A DNA stretch of 64,000 nucleotides, from contig NZ_KB907307.1 in assembly GCF_000381925.1 (NCBI RefSeq), positions 2,170,001 to 2,234,000 on the forward strand, read 5' to 3'. This stretch comes from Nocardia sp. BMG111209 (GTDB taxonomy: Bacteria; Actinomycetota; Actinomycetes; Mycobacteriales; Mycobacteriaceae). A model generated the notes under the pieces. It was not told the DNA's origin, searched no databases, and saw nothing but the letters and a program-made list of their open reading frames with translations. Of the stretch, positions 11,363-18,732 are shown piece by piece (within the stretch, counting starts at the first letter, position 1; each line of letters opens with the position of its first letter). A program made the translations under genes and the position numbers.

Positions 11363-11920
11363 ATGCCTTCCGCTCGACCGACCGCGGACCAGCTCGCCGC
11401 GGCGACCTCGGCCACGCTCACCGATGTGATCGCGCCGGATCTGCGCGTGCTGTTCTGCGGGATCAACCCCGGGCTGTGGTCGGGCGCCACCGGTCACCAC
11501 TTCGCGCGACCCGGCAACCGGTTCTGGCCCGCGCTGCACCGGTCCGGCTTCACGCCGCGTCAGCTGAGTCCGGACGAGCAGAGCGAACTGCTCGAGTACG
11601 GTCTCGGCATCACGAACGTCGTGGCGCGCACCACCGCCCGCGCCGACGAGCTGACCGCCGCGGAGTTCCGGGAGGGCGGCCGCGCGCTGGTCGAGCGCGT
11701 CACCCGGTACCGGCCGCGCACCCTCGCGGTACTCGGGCTGGGCGCCTACCGGACCGCGTTCGGACGGCCGCGCACCACCGTCGGCCGCCAGGCCGAATCC
11801 ATCGGCGATACCGAGGTCTGGGTACTGCCCAACCCGAGCGGCCTCAACGCGCACTACACCCCCGCGGCCCTCGCCGACGAATTCCGCATCCTCCGCGAGG
11901 CGGTCGGACACCCGGCCTGA
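11363..11920 (+). CDS. mug: Mismatch-specific (G:T/U) DNA glycosylase, Mug/TDG type
   Basis: A 185-residue member of the uracil-DNA glycosylase superfamily, Mug/TDG branch, which removes uracil or thymine from mismatches with guanine. The active-site motif GINPGLWSG (residues 33-41) includes the catalytic Asn35. FARPGNRFWPALH follows, and the minor-groove loop is LPNPSGLNAHY near residue 157. The ATG at 11363-11365 (MPSARPTADQL) gives the family length. It is a single gene, divergent from the MFS transporter. Confidence 0.88.
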   Translation: MPSARPTADQLAAATSATLTDVIAPDLRVLFCGINPGLWSGATGHHFARPGNRFWPALHRSGFTPRQLSPDEQSELLEYGLGITNVVARTTARADELTAAEFREGGRALVERVTRYRPRTLAVLGLGAYRTAFGRPRTTVGRQAESIGDTEVWVLPNPSGLNAHYTPAALADEFRILREAVGHPA

Positions 11921-12119
11921 CGGCACCGTTTCTGCACTCGCTGCACCTCTGCATCGACGGCTCTTCGGACGACGACGCGACCCCGTTTCCGCACCTCGAG
12001 GCCGCCACGCCGCCGAGATCCGGCGCGGCACACCTCGCGAGATGGCACACGATGCAATGAACGACGGCGCGTAGTAGGCCGCGTGCGGGACGGGCGGTGC
12101 GCCGGACTACCATCGTCAC

Positions 12120-13094
12120 GTGCTGTCACGCGCCCTCTTGCGAATCGTCGACCTGCTGCCGCTGCCGTCGCTGCGGGTGCAGCGGATCCTCGCCGCGTTC
12201 GCCGTGCTGACCCAGGCCGGGATCTCCGTGACCGGGGCCATCGTGCGGGTGACCTCGTCCGGGCTCGGCTGCCCGACCTGGCCGCAGTGCTTCCCGGGCA
12301 GCTTCACCCCGGTACCGCACGCCGAGGTGCCGTTCTGGCATCAGACCGTCGAATTCTCCAACCGGCTGCTGACCTTCGCGGTGACGCTGTCCGCGGCGCT
12401 GGTCGTGCTCGCGGTGATCCGCGCGCGACGGCGGCGCGAGGTGATCGGGTACGCGTGGCTGATGCCGGGTGGCACCGTGCTGCAGGCGGTCATCGGCGGG
12501 ATCACCGTGCGCACCGGCCTGTTGTGGTGGACGGTCTCGATCCATCTGCTCGTCTCGATGCTGATGGTGTGGCTGGCGACGCTGCTGTACGCGAAGGTCG
12601 GCGAGCCGGACGACGGCGTCGACGTGCCACAGGTCCCGAATCCGCTGCGGTGGCTCACCGCGCTCAGCGCCGTCCTGCTGGCCGGGGTGCTGGTGGCGGG
12701 CACCCTGGTGACCGGCGCCGGGCCGCACGCCGGGGACAAGAGCGCCGACAAGCCGGTCGCCCGTCTCCAGGTGGAGATCGTGACGCTGGTGCACGCGCAC
12801 GCCGAATTGCTGGTCGCCTACCTGTGCCTGCTGATCGGCCTCGGTTTCGGCCTGGCCGCGGTCGGCACGACACGGGCGATCCGCACCCGCCTCGCCGTGC
12901 TGATCGCCCTGGTCTGCGCGCAGGGTCTGATCGGTCTCGTCCAGTACTTCACCCACGTGCCCGCGGCTCTGGTCGCCTGCCACGTCGGCGGCGCGGCGGC
13001 CTGCACCGCCGCCACCGCGGCGGTCTGGTCGGCCATGCGGACCAGAGAGCTGGTCGCCGCTCCGGCCGCCACTCCCGTCGCGCACCCGGCCTGA
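12120..13094 (+). CDS. ctaA: CtaA heme A synthase
   Basis: A 324-residue, eight-helix membrane protein of the COX15/CtaA family, which oxidises the C8 methyl of heme O to give heme A for cytochrome aa3 oxidase. Conserved features are the TM1 region TGAIVRVTSSGLGCPTWPQCFPG with the two paired cysteines, and heme-ligand histidines in FWHQTVEFSNRL, SIHLLVSMLMV, VHAHAELLVAYL and ACHVGGAA. The start is GTG 12120. Its substrate is made by CtaB, encoded at 23499-24470. By position it matches Rv1456c. Confidence 0.92.
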   Translation: MLSRALLRIVDLLPLPSLRVQRILAAFAVLTQAGISVTGAIVRVTSSGLGCPTWPQCFPGSFTPVPHAEVPFWHQTVEFSNRLLTFAVTLSAALVVLAVIRARRRREVIGYAWLMPGGTVLQAVIGGITVRTGLLWWTVSIHLLVSMLMVWLATLLYAKVGEPDDGVDVPQVPNPLRWLTALSAVLLAGVLVAGTLVTGAGPHAGDKSADKPVARLQVEIVTLVHAHAELLVAYLCLLIGLGFGLAAVGTTRAIRTRLAVLIALVCAQGLIGLVQYFTHVPAALVACHVGGAAACTAATAAVWSAMRTRELVAAPAATPVAHPA

Positions 13095-13304
13095 TCCGCA
13101 CGGATCGGGCTCCGCTGCCGGACCGGTATTCCGCGGCGGGCACATCCCGCCCGGCCTACCGGCCGATTCTGCGACCGGCCGGGTCACGCCTGCCGGAACG
13201 CCTCGGGTCGGCCCGGTCAGCGGCCTCACGCCACGATGCCGTCCGGACGACATCCCTCGATACCGTCCGGACGGACGGATCCGAGGACGCCTGTCGAGGG
13301 ACGG

Positions 13305-13901
13305 CTAGCGCGGTGCTCCGGCCGTCTGCTTGCGGGCCGGCAGCACGCGGTAGGAGCGGAGGACGCCGTCCGCGACCAGGGCCACGATCACGGTCTTGAG
13401 CAGGTCGCCGGGGACGAAGACCATGCCGGAGCTGAATGCCTTGTGCAGTGGGATGCCGGTGTTCGCCGACAGCCACGGGATGCCCACCGCGTACACCACG
13501 GCGATTCCGCCGACGACGGCCGCGAGGAACAGGGCCACGATCCGCAGCCATCGGGTGGTGAGCCGCCACGCCCAGAGCTGGGCGATCAGGCCGGTCACCA
13601 GCGCGCCGGGCAGCCAGCCGATCAGGTAGCCGGCCGTGGGTCCGGCGAATACGCCGAGTCCGCCGCGGCCGCCGGACAGCACCGGCAGCCCGGCCGCGGT
13701 CAGCAACGCCACCAGCGCGCAGGCCAGCATGCCGCGCACCGAGCCGAGGATCGCTCCGGCGAGCATCACGCCGAGGGTCTGCAGGGTGATCGGCACCGCG
13801 ATGAAGCCGACGCTGACCGGCGGGATCAGGCCCAGGGCGACGATGATCGCCGCGAACAGCGCGACGAGCACGACATCCCGGGTGGCGACGCGGTCGGTCA
13901 C
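13305..13901 (-). CDS. bioY: BioY, biotin-binding S component of an ECF transporter
   Basis: A 198-residue, six-helix membrane protein of the BioY family, the high-affinity biotin-binding component. Recognisable parts are IPPVSVGFIAVPITLQTLGVMLAGAILG near the N-terminus, GGRGGLGVFAGPTAGYLIGW, and the late AFSSGMVFVPGDLLKTVIVAL. The start is GTG 13899-13901, overlapping the bioN stop by GTGA. It is the last gene of bioM-bioN-bioY. Length is as expected for BioY. Confidence 0.95.
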   Translation of the reverse strand: MTDRVATRDVVLVALFAAIIVALGLIPPVSVGFIAVPITLQTLGVMLAGAILGSVRGMLACALVALLTAAGLPVLSGGRGGLGVFAGPTAGYLIGWLPGALVTGLIAQLWAWRLTTRWLRIVALFLAAVVGGIAVVYAVGIPWLSANTGIPLHKAFSSGMVFVPGDLLKTVIVALVADGVLRSYRVLPARKQTAGAPR

Positions 13902-14548
13902 GATATCTCCTCGGAACGGCCGGCCCCGGCACGCCGGGGCGGGGGTGGGGGTGGGTAACCGCGCGCGTCGACGGCCGCGGCCACGTCGTCGGCGGATTTC
14001 AGGGTGCGGACCAGCAGCGGCACCAGCAGCGCGATCGGATTCGCGTGCAGGCCGCGCGCGCGTTGCGCCTCCCGGATGTCGAGAAAATGCCGGTGCACCT
14101 CGGGCACGAAGCGCAGCACCAGCGCGATGCTCAGGCCGATTCGCTCGGTGTCGCGCACGCCGACGTAGCGCAGCGTGCCGGCCAGTCGTTCGAACAGGTC
14201 GAGTACCCGCATCGGCGGTGTGGTCATGGTGACCGCCAGCGCGAGCAGCAGTACCGCGAGCAGCCGCAGCAGCGACAGCAGCGCGGTGTGCAGGTCCTGC
14301 AGGACGACAGTGAGTGCGAAGAAGCAGCCCAGCATCCACAGCAGCGGGGTCAGCCGGGCCCGCAACACTCGCCACGGCACCCGGCACGACAGCAGGATCA
14401 GCAGTACGACGACGGTCACCGCACCCGAGACCGGGAGGGAGTCGACCAGGAACAGGCCGATGCCGACGACGAACAGCATCGCGAATTTCGGCCCGGCCGG
14501 CAGTCGATGCGCGATCGTCGTCCCGGGCACGTACAGCCCGGTGTTCAC
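13898..14548 (-). CDS. bioN: BioN, ECF transporter T component
   Basis: A 216-residue transmembrane coupling protein (EcfT/CbiQ family) linking the ATPase to BioY. It starts with the conserved GTTIAHRLPAGPKF segment and has several hydrophobic helices. It ends with coupling-helix motifs of the AxG type: REAQRARGLH and AAAVDARGYP. Starts and stops overlap both neighbours by GTGA, so the three transporter genes are coupled. The C-terminal tail is a run of prolines followed by Arg. Confidence 0.93.
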   Translation of the reverse strand: MNTGLYVPGTTIAHRLPAGPKFAMLFVVGIGLFLVDSLPVSGAVTVVVLLILLSCRVPWRVLRARLTPLLWMLGCFFALTVVLQDLHTALLSLLRLLAVLLLALAVTMTTPPMRVLDLFERLAGTLRYVGVRDTERIGLSIALVLRFVPEVHRHFLDIREAQRARGLHANPIALLVPLLVRTLKSADDVAAAVDARGYPPPPPPRRAGAGRSEEIS

Positions 14549-15219
14549 GAACAGTGCTCCCGGTACCAGCCGATCGCGTCGGCGGGCGAGCCGTCGCGGG
14601 CGATCGTGCCCTCGTGCACGACCAGCACCCGGTCGTAGCCGGCGAGCAGGTCGAGATCGTGGGTGACGACGATCGCGGCCTGCGGCATGGCGTCGATGGC
14701 GGTCCGCAGCCGGTTGCGGTTGCGCAGATCCAGCATGGTGGTGGGCTCGTCGAACACCACCAGTTCGGGTTGCATCACCAGCACCGACGCCAACGCGACC
14801 AGTTGTTTCTCGCCGCCGCTGAGCGAATGACTCTGCCGCTCGGCCAGGCCGGCGATGCCGTATTCGGCCAGCGCCGCGCGCACCCGGTCCGGGATCTCCT
14901 TGCGCGGCAGGCCGAGGTTCTTCAGGCCGAACGCCATATCCTCCGCGACGATCGGGAAGACGATCTGATTGTCCGGATTCTGGAAGACGAAGCCGACCTT
15001 GGCCCGGACCTTCCGGCCCGCGCCGCGGGTGTCGAGCCCGTCCACCCGCACGGTGCCGGTATCCGGCAGCACCAGGCCGTTGAGCAGCCGGGCCAGGGTG
15101 CTCTTACCGGATCCGTTCTGCCCGATGACGCCGATGCGCCGTTCCGTCAGCCGCAGGTCGACGCCGCTCAGCACGCGGTGACCGTCGTACCCGACGGTCA
15201 CGTCCGCCAGTTCGATCAC
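14545..15219 (-). CDS. bioM: BioM, ECF transporter ATPase
   Basis: A 224-residue ECF-type ABC ATPase that energises biotin uptake through BioN and BioY. Walker A is GQNGSGKST (about residues 33-41), the Q-loop is FVFQNPDNQIVFP, the signature is LSGGEKQLVAL, and Walker B is LVVFDEPTTMLD. FQNPDNQ is diagnostic for ECF ATPases. It is the first gene of the operon and starts at GTG 15217-15219. An upstream palindrome at 15348-15366 may control it. Confidence 0.94.
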   Translation of the reverse strand: MIELADVTVGYDGHRVLSGVDLRLTERRIGVIGQNGSGKSTLARLLNGLVLPDTGTVRVDGLDTRGAGRKVRAKVGFVFQNPDNQIVFPIVAEDMAFGLKNLGLPRKEIPDRVRAALAEYGIAGLAERQSHSLSGGEKQLVALASVLVMQPELVVFDEPTTMLDLRNRNRLRTAIDAMPQAAIVVTHDLDLLAGYDRVLVVHEGTIARDGSPADAIGWYREHCS

Positions 15220-15347
15220 CGGGACAGGCCACCACTGGGCGCGCCGGACGGTCGGACGGACAGGTACATGCGGGCATTTCCTTCATCGGGGACCGGCCGG
15301 GCTCCGCCGCGCGGATTGCGGTGCGGCACAGCGCCATTCGGTGAACA

Positions 15348-15366
15348 ACCGGTATATCATACCTGT
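15348..15366. promoter_or_regulatory. 19-bp palindrome between bioM and the zinc-ribbon gene
   Basis: The site is ACCGGTAT-ATC-ATACCTGT, with arms matching at seven of eight positions. On the minus strand it contains TATGAT (15361-15356), a good -10 element for the bioM transcript, so a bound protein would block it. In mycobacteria and corynebacteria, biotin genes are under the TetR-type BioQ, but this sequence does not clearly match the BioQ motif I remember, and the regulator is unknown. It could equally serve the plus-strand gene at 15464. Confidence 0.5.
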
Positions 15367-15463
15367 CGGTCCGTTGATGCCGGAGACCGCCCCGCCGGAT
15401 CGGTGCCACGTACGGCCGGATCCACGGTTTCGCGACCGGGCCGCCGGCGGCGATAATCCTGTC

Positions 15464-15682
15464 ATGCCGACCTATGCCTACCGCTGCCGCGAATGCACCG
15501 AGACCTTCGAACTGCGACGGCCGATGAGCGAGGCCGGCGCGCCCGCGGCCTGCCCGGACGGTCACAGCGACACCGTCAAGCTCCTGACCACCTTCGCCCT
15601 CACCGGGTCGGCGGGCGCACCGGCGGTCGCCGCCCCCGCACCCACCGGCGGCGGCTGTTGCGGAGGCGGCTGCTGCGCCTGA
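15464..15682 (+). CDS. FmdB-family zinc ribbon protein
   Basis: A 72-residue protein starting MPTYAYRCRECTETFEL, the hallmark of the FmdB regulatory-protein family. Cys8 and Cys11 form the first zinc knuckle. The second is Cys30-x3-His34 (ACPDGH), a variant of the usual Cys pair. The tail is unusual: GGGCCGGGCCA holds two Cys-Cys pairs in glycine, which could bind metal. The function of the family is not settled. The ATG 15464 is the only sensible start. Confidence 0.82.
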   Translation: MPTYAYRCRECTETFELRRPMSEAGAPAACPDGHSDTVKLLTTFALTGSAGAPAVAAPAPTGGGCCGGGCCA

Positions 15683-15695
15683 TCGGCCCGCCGCG

Positions 15696-16571
15696 TCACG
15701 CCCGGTCGGCGACGACGACGCGACTGTCGCCGACGAACCGGGAGCGTGAGGCGGGGATCCCGAGGGTGCGCGAGGCCTCGTACAAGTCGTGATCGGCGGT
15801 GACGGTCCAGCCGTGACCGGCGAGGATCGCGGCCATCTCGCCGGTGGTCCAGGTCGAGATGTGCGGCTCGTTCGCGAGCGGGTCGCGGTCGCCGGAGAGC
15901 ATGCTGTAGACGCGCATGCCGAGCCGGCCGATCGCGGCCAGTCGTGAGGGCAGCGGATAGGTCGCGATCAGCCGGCTGCCCGGCGCGGAGCACGCGGCCA
16001 CCGCGCTCAGTGTCGAATCCACTTGCGCCGCGGTGAGATACGGCAGGACACCCTCCCAGATCCAGGTCGTGGCAGTGTCGGTGCGGTGCCCGGCGGCGGC
16101 GAGGGCCGGACCGAGCTCGTCCCGGCCGAATTCGACCGGCACCCAGCACAATTCCTTCGCGACGGGGGTGAGGTCACCGGCACGCTCGCGCTTGTCCTGT
16201 TGGGAGGCGGGCTGATCCACCTCGTACACGACGACGTCGTCGAGATCGGGGAGGCGCCAGGCGCGGCCGTCGAGGCCCGCGCCGAGGATCACCAGTTGCG
16301 GGGTGTGCCGGTCCCCGATCGCGTCATCGATCAGCACGGTGCGGGTGGCCAGCACCGCCGCGGTGGCGTTGAGCATCTCGTATTCCATGCGGGGGCGCAT
16401 AGCCTGTGGGACCGTTCCGGTCCGCGCGCGCTCCACGGCCGCGCGCTCGTCGTCGAGCAGAAATCGCTGCGCCACCGGATCACCGAACCGGCCGACCGCC
16501 AATCGGCCGTCGGCCACCGCACGCCCCTGACACACCAGTACCGCGGTACGACTCGCTTGCTTCTCCGTCAT
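15696..16571 (-). CDS. Putative SAM-dependent O-methyltransferase (LCMT family)
   Basis: A 291-residue protein of the leucine carboxyl methyltransferase-like family that is abundant in mycobacteria and Nocardia. The SAM-binding motif I is QLVILGAGLDGRAWRLP (near residue 91), followed by the acidic VVYEVDQP and the conserved WIWEGVLPYLT. The natural substrate is unknown for most members. The gene is convergent with the FmdB gene and close to the next minus-strand gene, with which it could share transcription. Confidence 0.82.
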   Translation of the reverse strand: MTEKQASRTAVLVCQGRAVADGRLAVGRFGDPVAQRFLLDDERAAVERARTGTVPQAMRPRMEYEMLNATAAVLATRTVLIDDAIGDRHTPQLVILGAGLDGRAWRLPDLDDVVVYEVDQPASQQDKRERAGDLTPVAKELCWVPVEFGRDELGPALAAAGHRTDTATTWIWEGVLPYLTAAQVDSTLSAVAACSAPGSRLIATYPLPSRLAAIGRLGMRVYSMLSGDRDPLANEPHISTWTTGEMAAILAGHGWTVTADHDLYEASRTLGIPASRSRFVGDSRVVVADRA

Positions 16572-16609
16572 GTCCGCCCATTATGGTCGGCCGGCGAGCG
16601 GCGAGCAGC

Positions 16610-16954
16610 TCAACGCTCGTTGCGCGCCTTGGGGAATCGGCTCTGCCGGGCGACCCACGCAGCCATCCGGGCCCAGTGCCCGCGCGCCGGGGTGGCCTTG
16701 GCGCTGAGCTCGCGGCCCCACTCCTCGGTCTCGGTGACCTCCGGGACCGCGGCGACGAGCGCCTTCGCCTCGGCGAGATCGGCGGCGAACTGATCACCGA
16801 GGACGCCGTCCGCGCCGACCAGGGTGACCCGGACACCGATCCGGCCGGTCGGCTGCAGGACGGCCGTGGCCGAACCGCCGTGCTCGGCGACGAACTTGCG
16901 CAGCGCGGCGACGGTGGCGGACGACGGCTTCGCGCGAGCCTCGGTAGCAGTCAT
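16610..16954 (-). CDS. Conserved hypothetical protein, 114 residues
   Basis: I do not recognise a domain. The protein begins MTATEARAKPSSATV, has a central mixed alpha/beta-looking stretch (GRIGVRVTLVGADGVLGDQF), and ends in a basic tail rich in Arg and Trp (GHWARMAAWVARQSRFPKARNER). It is predicted to be cytoplasmic, with no signal or membrane segment. It is divergent from qor, the same place and orientation as Rv1455 in M. tuberculosis, so it may be the counterpart. Codon usage is normal for the window. Confidence 0.65.
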   Translation of the reverse strand: MTATEARAKPSSATVAALRKFVAEHGGSATAVLQPTGRIGVRVTLVGADGVLGDQFAADLAEAKALVAAVPEVTETEEWGRELSAKATPARGHWARMAAWVARQSRFPKARNER

Positions 16955-17040
16955 GGGCCGAAGTTTACCAACGGGTAATCGGCGTCCACACCGCGCGGGC
17001 GCCACGGCGACCGGAGTCCCCAGGTGTACAAATAGGACTC

Positions 17041-18006
17041 ATGCGTGCCATCCAGGTATCCGAACAGGGCGGTCCCGAGGTTCTCGAATACGTCGAGGTG
17101 CCCGATCCGGAGCCGGGCCCGGGGCAGCTGCTGGTCGAGCTCGAGGCGGCCGGCGTGAACTTCATCGATACCTACATCCGCACCGGGATCTATCCGCAGC
17201 AGGTGCCCTATGTTCCGGGCGCCGAGGGCAGCGGCGTGGTGGCCGGGATCGGTTCCGGCGTCACCGGATTCGCGGTCGGCGACCGGGTGGCGTGGGCATC
17301 GGCGCCGGGGAGCTACGCGGAGCGGGTCGTGGTCGCCGCGGAGGTGGCGATCCCGGTGCCCGCGGGGGTCGACGGCCCGATCGCGGCTTCCGCTCTGCTG
17401 CAAGGGATGACGGCGCACTATCTGTGCGAGTCGCTCTACCGGCCGGAGCCCGGCGAGTCCGTGCTGGTGCACGCCGGGGCCGGCGGCGTCGGCCTCATCC
17501 TCACCCAGTTGTTGGCCGTGCGCGGGGTCCGGGTGATCACCACCGTCTCGAGCGACGAGAAGGAGACGCTGTCGCGGCACGCCGGGGCGGCCGAGGTGCT
17601 GCGGTACGGCGACGATCTGGCGGCCCGGGTGCGCGCGCTGACCGACGGCGAGGGGGTCGCGGCGGTCTACGACGGCGTGGGCGCCTCCACGTTCGACGCC
17701 AGCCTCGATTCGCTGCGCATCCGGGGCATGCTCGCGCTGTTCGGCGCGGCCAGCGGGCCGGTGCCGCCGATCGATCCGCAGCGCCTCAACCGGGGCGGCT
17801 CGCTGTTCCTGACCCGCCCGACACTGGTCCACTACACCCGCACCCGCGACGAATTGCTCTGGCGCGCAGGCGATATCTTCGACGCGTTGGCGGCGGGCGG
17901 GCTGCGGATCCGGATCGGCGCCGAATATCCGCTGGCGGACGCCGCACAGGCGCATCGCGATCTGGAGGCCCGTCGGACCACGGGCTCGATCGTGTTGCTG
18001 CCCTGA
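17041..18006 (+). CDS. qor: Quinone oxidoreductase (zeta-crystallin type)
   Basis: A 321-residue zinc-independent medium-chain dehydrogenase/reductase, probably an NADPH:quinone reductase. It has the family N-terminus (MRAIQVSEQGGPEVLEYVEVP), the ligand region GVNFIDTYIRTGIYP, and the nucleotide-binding loop HAGAGGVGLILTQLL near residue 143. The zinc ligands of alcohol dehydrogenases are absent. Position matches Rv1454c. The gene is convergent with the TetR gene at 18012, only 5 bp away. Confidence 0.9.
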   Translation: MRAIQVSEQGGPEVLEYVEVPDPEPGPGQLLVELEAAGVNFIDTYIRTGIYPQQVPYVPGAEGSGVVAGIGSGVTGFAVGDRVAWASAPGSYAERVVVAAEVAIPVPAGVDGPIAASALLQGMTAHYLCESLYRPEPGESVLVHAGAGGVGLILTQLLAVRGVRVITTVSSDEKETLSRHAGAAEVLRYGDDLAARVRALTDGEGVAAVYDGVGASTFDASLDSLRIRGMLALFGAASGPVPPIDPQRLNRGGSLFLTRPTLVHYTRTRDELLWRAGDIFDALAAGGLRIRIGAEYPLADAAQAHRDLEARRTTGSIVLLP

Positions 18007-18011
18007 GCGTT

Positions 18012-18647
18012 TCAGTAGTCGCGGCCGGTGAGGCCGCGGTAGAAGAACCGGGTCAGGTCCTCGATCGCCTGTTCGTCGGTGAACTCCAGCGTGCCCTCGC
18101 GGGTCGCCTGGAGCAGGCCCTCGATGGCGGCGAACATCATGGTCAGCCCGGCCTCGGGCGAGGTCGGCAGCCGTAGTCCCGCTGCGGGCACGTAGGCCAT
18201 GTGATCGAGGATGTCGGTGCGCTGACCGACGGCGAACTGCCGCATGATCGCCGCGAACTCGTCGTTCACCAGCGCCGCCTGGCTCATCGCGCGCAGCACC
18301 GGCCAGTTGCGGCGGGAGAACCGCCAGTACGCCTCGACGTGGTAGCGGATCGCGTCCGGATCGGTGAAGTCCTCCTTGTGCTCGGGCCGTGCGGCGTCCG
18401 CGTCCCCTTCGGCGGCGAGGTCGTCCAGCAGCGCACGCAGGAGGTCCTCCTTGCTCGCGAAGTGGTTGTAGAACGACCCGGCGGCCCGGCCCGCGGCGGC
18501 GGTGATGTCGGTGATCTTGGTGTTCAGATAGCCGCGTTCGGCGAACACCTCGCGCGCGGCATCCTTCAGCGCCTGCTCGGTCTCGGCCGACCGCTCCTTG
18601 CGGCGCCCGCGCCGGTCGCCACCCGCCTCCGCATCCGCGTGGGTCAT
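18012..18647 (-). CDS. TetR-family repressor
   Basis: A 211-residue TetR regulator. The helix-turn-helix domain is at about residues 22-70 (AAREVFAERGYLNTKITDITAAAGRAAGSFYNHFASKEDLL), preceded by a charged N-terminus. The C-terminal ligand domain ends in DLTRFFYRGLTGRDY. The start chosen is ATG 18645-18647. It is divergent from the FAD monooxygenase at 18733, and two identical-class palindromes lie between the genes, so it very likely represses itself and the monooxygenase. Confidence 0.88.
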   Translation of the reverse strand: MTHADAEAGGDRRGRRKERSAETEQALKDAAREVFAERGYLNTKITDITAAAGRAAGSFYNHFASKEDLLRALLDDLAAEGDADAARPEHKEDFTDPDAIRYHVEAYWRFSRRNWPVLRAMSQAALVNDEFAAIMRQFAVGQRTDILDHMAYVPAAGLRLPTSPEAGLTMMFAAIEGLLQATREGTLEFTDEQAIEDLTRFFYRGLTGRDY

Positions 18648-18686
18648 CACCACCTCCTTGACAGCGGAGAGTAGCAACCAACATAC

Positions 18687-18715
18687 TGAATTAACATTCA
18701 CTGAATACAAATTCA
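18687..18715. promoter_or_regulatory. Tandem TetR-type operators
   Basis: Two perfect inverted repeats of the form TGAAT-N4-ATTCA stand at 18687-18700 and 18702-18715, 15 bp apart. They are in an AT-rich patch of the 85-bp gap between the divergent TetR and monooxygenase genes. Their position, symmetry and length fit binding by one or two TetR dimers. Confidence 0.75.
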
Positions 18716-18732
18716 TTGCTGGAGGCACGGAT

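Noticed and set aside
11038..12060. A 340-codon frame overlapping the DNA glycosylase gene
   Set aside because: It is in the wrong frame relative to the clear Mug-type motifs and has no domain of its own.
13263..13274. CCGTCCGGACGG palindrome between ctaA and bioY
   Set aside because: Short, made of common GC words, with no loop suited to a terminator and no nearby start codon.
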